Source: Hymenobacter gelipurpurascens (GTDB lineage: Bacteria; Bacteroidota; Bacteroidia; Cytophagales; Hymenobacteraceae). From it: a stretch of DNA of 64,000 nt. The DNA is taken from positions 496,001 through 560,000 of the forward strand of contig NZ_FYEW01000002.1 of the NCBI RefSeq assembly GCF_900187375.1, written 5' to 3'. Positions within the stretch are counted from its first letter, which is position 1. Each line of letters opens with the position of its first letter. Below are positions 62,065 to 64,000 of the stretch, in pieces. The notes beneath the pieces are model-generated. The model did no database searches. It saw only the letters and a program-made list of their open reading frames with translations, and was not told where the DNA came from. The translations under genes and the position numbers were made by a program.

Positions 62065-62148
62065 ATTATATCTGGCTGATTGAATTTCAACCAAATCAAT
62101 CTTTCGGCGCTTTCCGTACAGACTCATCCGCGCCCGGTCTGAATCCTG

Positions 62149-62156
62149 TATATTTG
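62149..62156 (+). promoter_or_regulatory. -7 box of the DUF3108 gene
   Basis: TATATTTG, full consensus, 53 bases before ATG 62209; no good -33. Confidence 0.5.
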
Positions 62157-62208
62157 CTGGCATCGCATTTGAGAAGGCACCGGCTAACCCCTATTTCGCC
62201 GTTATTAC

Positions 62209-63036
62209 ATGACTCGCCGCTGGCTCCTGTTTCCTTCGTTGCTGCTGCCTCTGGCGGCCTTGCTTACGGCTTTCGGCCCTTCCGATGCGACGCGTACCGT
62301 CCCGAACACCTGCTTTAAAACAGGCGAAGTACTTCAGTACCGAGTTCACTATGGGCTGATAAACGCGGCGGATGCTACCATTGAGCTGTCCGACGATGTT
62401 CACCGCGTGAATGAGCGGCCCTGCTACCGGGCCACCGTCACGGGCCGCACCACGGGCTCCTTCGATTACTTCTTGCGCATCCGGGATACGTGGCGCTCCT
62501 ACATCGATACCACCAGTATTCTGCCGCATCGTTTTTTCCGCAACATTGAGGAAAAGAACTACCGCAAGAACGAAACCGTTGACTTCGACCACTTGAAGGA
62601 TGTGGCCAGCGTGGAAAGCCACAAACGGGACAAGAATAAGATCAAGCGGGGTACGTTCAAAACGCCCAACAACGTGCAAGACATTGTGAGCGGCTTCTAC
62701 TTCCTCCGAACGCTCAATTATGACTCCCGACGCGTGGGCGAAGTCATCAAGGTGCAGGGCTTTTTCGATGAAGAAGTGTTTAACTTGGACGTGATTTACA
62801 AAGGCCGCGAAACTGTGGAAACCAAAGCAGGCGTCATACGTGCCATCCGCCTTGTCCCGAAACTGCCCGACAACAAGCTGTTCCGAGGAGAAAACGCCGT
62901 TTCGGTGTACCTCTCCGACGACCGCAATAAAATTCCGGTCCTGATTCAGGCCGAACTGGTTCTGGGGGCAGTGAAAGTTGATATGTATAAATATCAAGGC
63001 CTGCGAAACCGTCTTAATCTGGTAGCTAAAAATTGA
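62209..63036 (+). CDS. DUF3108 exported protein
   Basis: 275 residues, signal-like N-terminus MTRRWLLFPSLLLPLAALLT. DUF3108 signature: CFKTGEVLQYRVHYGLINAA, ATVTGRTTGSFDYFLRIRDT, QDIVSGFYFLRTL and KAGVIRAIRLVPKL, a beta-rich domain found in envelope proteins of many Gram-negatives; function unknown. A near-end QAELVLGAVKVDMYKYQG completes the fold. Own promoter and terminator. Confidence 0.85.
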   Translation: MTRRWLLFPSLLLPLAALLTAFGPSDATRTVPNTCFKTGEVLQYRVHYGLINAADATIELSDDVHRVNERPCYRATVTGRTTGSFDYFLRIRDTWRSYIDTTSILPHRFFRNIEEKNYRKNETVDFDHLKDVASVESHKRDKNKIKRGTFKTPNNVQDIVSGFYFLRTLNYDSRRVGEVIKVQGFFDEEVFNLDVIYKGRETVETKAGVIRAIRLVPKLPDNKLFRGENAVSVYLSDDRNKIPVLIQAELVLGAVKVDMYKYQGLRNRLNLVAKN

Positions 63037-63041
63037 TGTTG

Positions 63042-63071
63042 AAAAGCGACTCCGTGTGGGTCGCTTTTTTT
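63042..63071 (+). terminator. terminator of the DUF3108 gene
   Basis: AAAAGCGAC and GTCGCTTTT arms with a nine-base loop, T run. Confidence 0.9.
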
Positions 63072-63250
63072 TGTTCCTACCCTTTCCACTCCTGCACAAG
63101 CAGTCTCCTCAAGCACCCGGCACACCTTACGCAAATGATTCCTGAAGATGCAGAGTAGCCTTCTACAGTTTAAGTCAGCAGCCTCAGTGCCACAAGCCTC
63201 CAAAACGAGTGGTCACGAAACCGTAACACGCCGGGCCCGTCGGCCAGCGA

Positions 63251-63258
63251 TACTTTTG
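63251..63258 (+). promoter_or_regulatory. -7 box of the response-regulator gene
   Basis: TACTTTTG, full consensus, 40 bases before GTG 63298; it supports that start over earlier ones. Confidence 0.5.
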
Positions 63259-63297
63259 TCTTCGCGTATTCTGTTTTACCCCAAACCTCCCCGTTCT

Positions 63298-63999
63298 GTG
63301 CAACCAACCGCCAACCCCAACGCGTACAAAATTCTGGTAGTCGACGACGATCCTGATATCGTGGAGCTGCTGGAGTACAACCTACGCAAGGAAGGCTACG
63401 AGGTAGCCTCCGCGCCCGATGGCCGCAAGGCCCTGGAAATAGCGCCACAGTTTGGCCCCGATATCATTCTGCTGGATGTGATGATGCCCAACCTCGACGG
63501 CATTGCGGCCTGCCGCCAGCTGCGCGAGATGCCCAAGTTCAAAGAGACGTATATCATCTTCCTGACGGCCCGCGCCGAGGAGTTTTCGGAAGTAGCCGCC
63601 TTCGAGGCGGGCGCAGATGACTTCATTGCCAAGCCCATCAAGCCCCGCGCCCTCATGAGCCGCCTGGCCGCCTTCGTGCGCCGCGACAAAGACCCATTAG
63701 TCCAGACGGATAGCATCGAAATCAACGGCCTCAAGATTGACCGCACTGGTTTCGCCGTGTTCCAGAATGGTCGCAAAATCAACCTTCCGAAAAAGGAGTT
63801 TGAGCTGTTAGCTTTCCTGGCTGCCTCACCCCACAAAGTATTTGGCCGTGAGGAACTGCTTCAGAACATCTGGGGCAATGATGTGTTTGTGCTGGCTCGC
63901 ACCGTGGATGTGCACGTGCGCAAAGTGCGCGAGAAAGTCGGTGACCACCACATCCAGACCATTAAAGGCGTAGGCTACAAGTTCAACACCGATAACTAG
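63298..63999 (+). CDS. OmpR/PhoB-family response regulator
   Basis: 233 residues from GTG 63298 (MQPTANPNAYKILVVDDDPD with initiator Met); the longer frame upstream crosses the promoter. Receiver domain 10-130 with the DDD acidic pocket, phospho-acceptor Asp in IILLDVMMPNLDG, Thr/Ser at FLTARA and Lys in IAKPIKP. DNA-binding winged helix in 140-233 with PKKEFELLAFLAASPHKVFG and VDVHVRKVREKVG. The cognate histidine kinase is probably beyond the window. Last codon is directly before the window end; the gene is complete. Confidence 0.95.
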   Translation: MQPTANPNAYKILVVDDDPDIVELLEYNLRKEGYEVASAPDGRKALEIAPQFGPDIILLDVMMPNLDGIAACRQLREMPKFKETYIIFLTARAEEFSEVAAFEAGADDFIAKPIKPRALMSRLAAFVRRDKDPLVQTDSIEINGLKIDRTGFAVFQNGRKINLPKKEFELLAFLAASPHKVFGREELLQNIWGNDVFVLARTVDVHVRKVREKVGDHHIQTIKGVGYKFNTDN

Positions 64000-64000
64000 T

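Noticed and set aside
62191..63099. 302-codon minus-strand frame opposite the DUF3108 gene
   Set aside because: The plus-strand product has a signal peptide and DUF3108 motifs; the reverse frame has none.

Overview
The window looks like chromosomal DNA of a Bacteroidota bacterium, most probably Hymenobacter or a close relative in the order Cytophagales. The reasons are a fused SecDF, type B ribosomal protein L31, an ECF sigma factor next to a membrane-spanning beta-barrel protein, TonB-dependent receptors and DUF5777/DUF3575-type envelope proteins, Bacteroidota-type promoters (TTTG or TTG, about 18-21 bases, then TAnnTTTG), moderately high GC, and no Shine-Dalgarno preference. No rRNA, tRNA, CRISPR array, transposase or prophage was seen.

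Layout. 1-8.9 kb: a partial nucleotide-sugar reductase, cyclophilin, GNAT, a YjdF-like membrane protein, hemC, DNA polymerase III delta-prime, a GlmU-like protein, rpmE2, rdgB and udk. 9-12.7 kb: secDF. 12.8-14.8 kb: ECF sigma factor plus a fused regulator/beta-barrel protein. 14.9-18.3 kb: exported proteins (electron-transfer-like lipoprotein, mono-haem cytochrome, YceI, DUF5777, CHRD). 18.3-22 kb: NifU-like, aroC, BatD-like. 22.1-25.6 kb: four exported ferritin-like proteins in two tandem pairs. 25.8-34 kb: a 62-residue protein, queG, ruvB, several unknowns, a possible circularly permuted acyl carrier protein, and an acyl-CoA dehydrogenase. 34.4-42.4 kb: an APC permease, a TonB-dependent receptor under a TPP riboswitch, GNAT, an aldose epimerase-like protein, and a PnuC-type transporter coupled to a NadR-like kinase. 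42.4-49 kb: rhodanese, hrpB, an envelope protein, SDR, guaB. 49-52 kb: a SpoIIE phosphatase / STAS / anti-sigma kinase operon. 52-57.8 kb: two parvulin-type envelope chaperones, a MoxR ATPase and an unknown. 57.8-64 kb: SDR, GNAT, an outer-membrane protein, recA, DUF3108 protein and an OmpR-type response regulator.

The strongest signal not explained by genes is a short palindrome, GGCCTAGGCC (extended form AGTGGCCTAGGCCACT), present at least 13 times in full and very many more times as the half site GGCCTA/TAGGCC. It lies between genes, inside genes, and at stop codons: at least 14 genes end in a TAG that is part of the motif. It resembles the highly iterated palindromes of cyanobacteria or DNA uptake sequences, but I know of no description for this group. 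Other points of interest are the permuted ACP, the riboswitch-controlled receptor near a PnuC/NadR-like pair, the sigma factor with a trans-envelope partner, three REP-like long inverted repeats, and an OmpA-like insert in a parvulin foldase.
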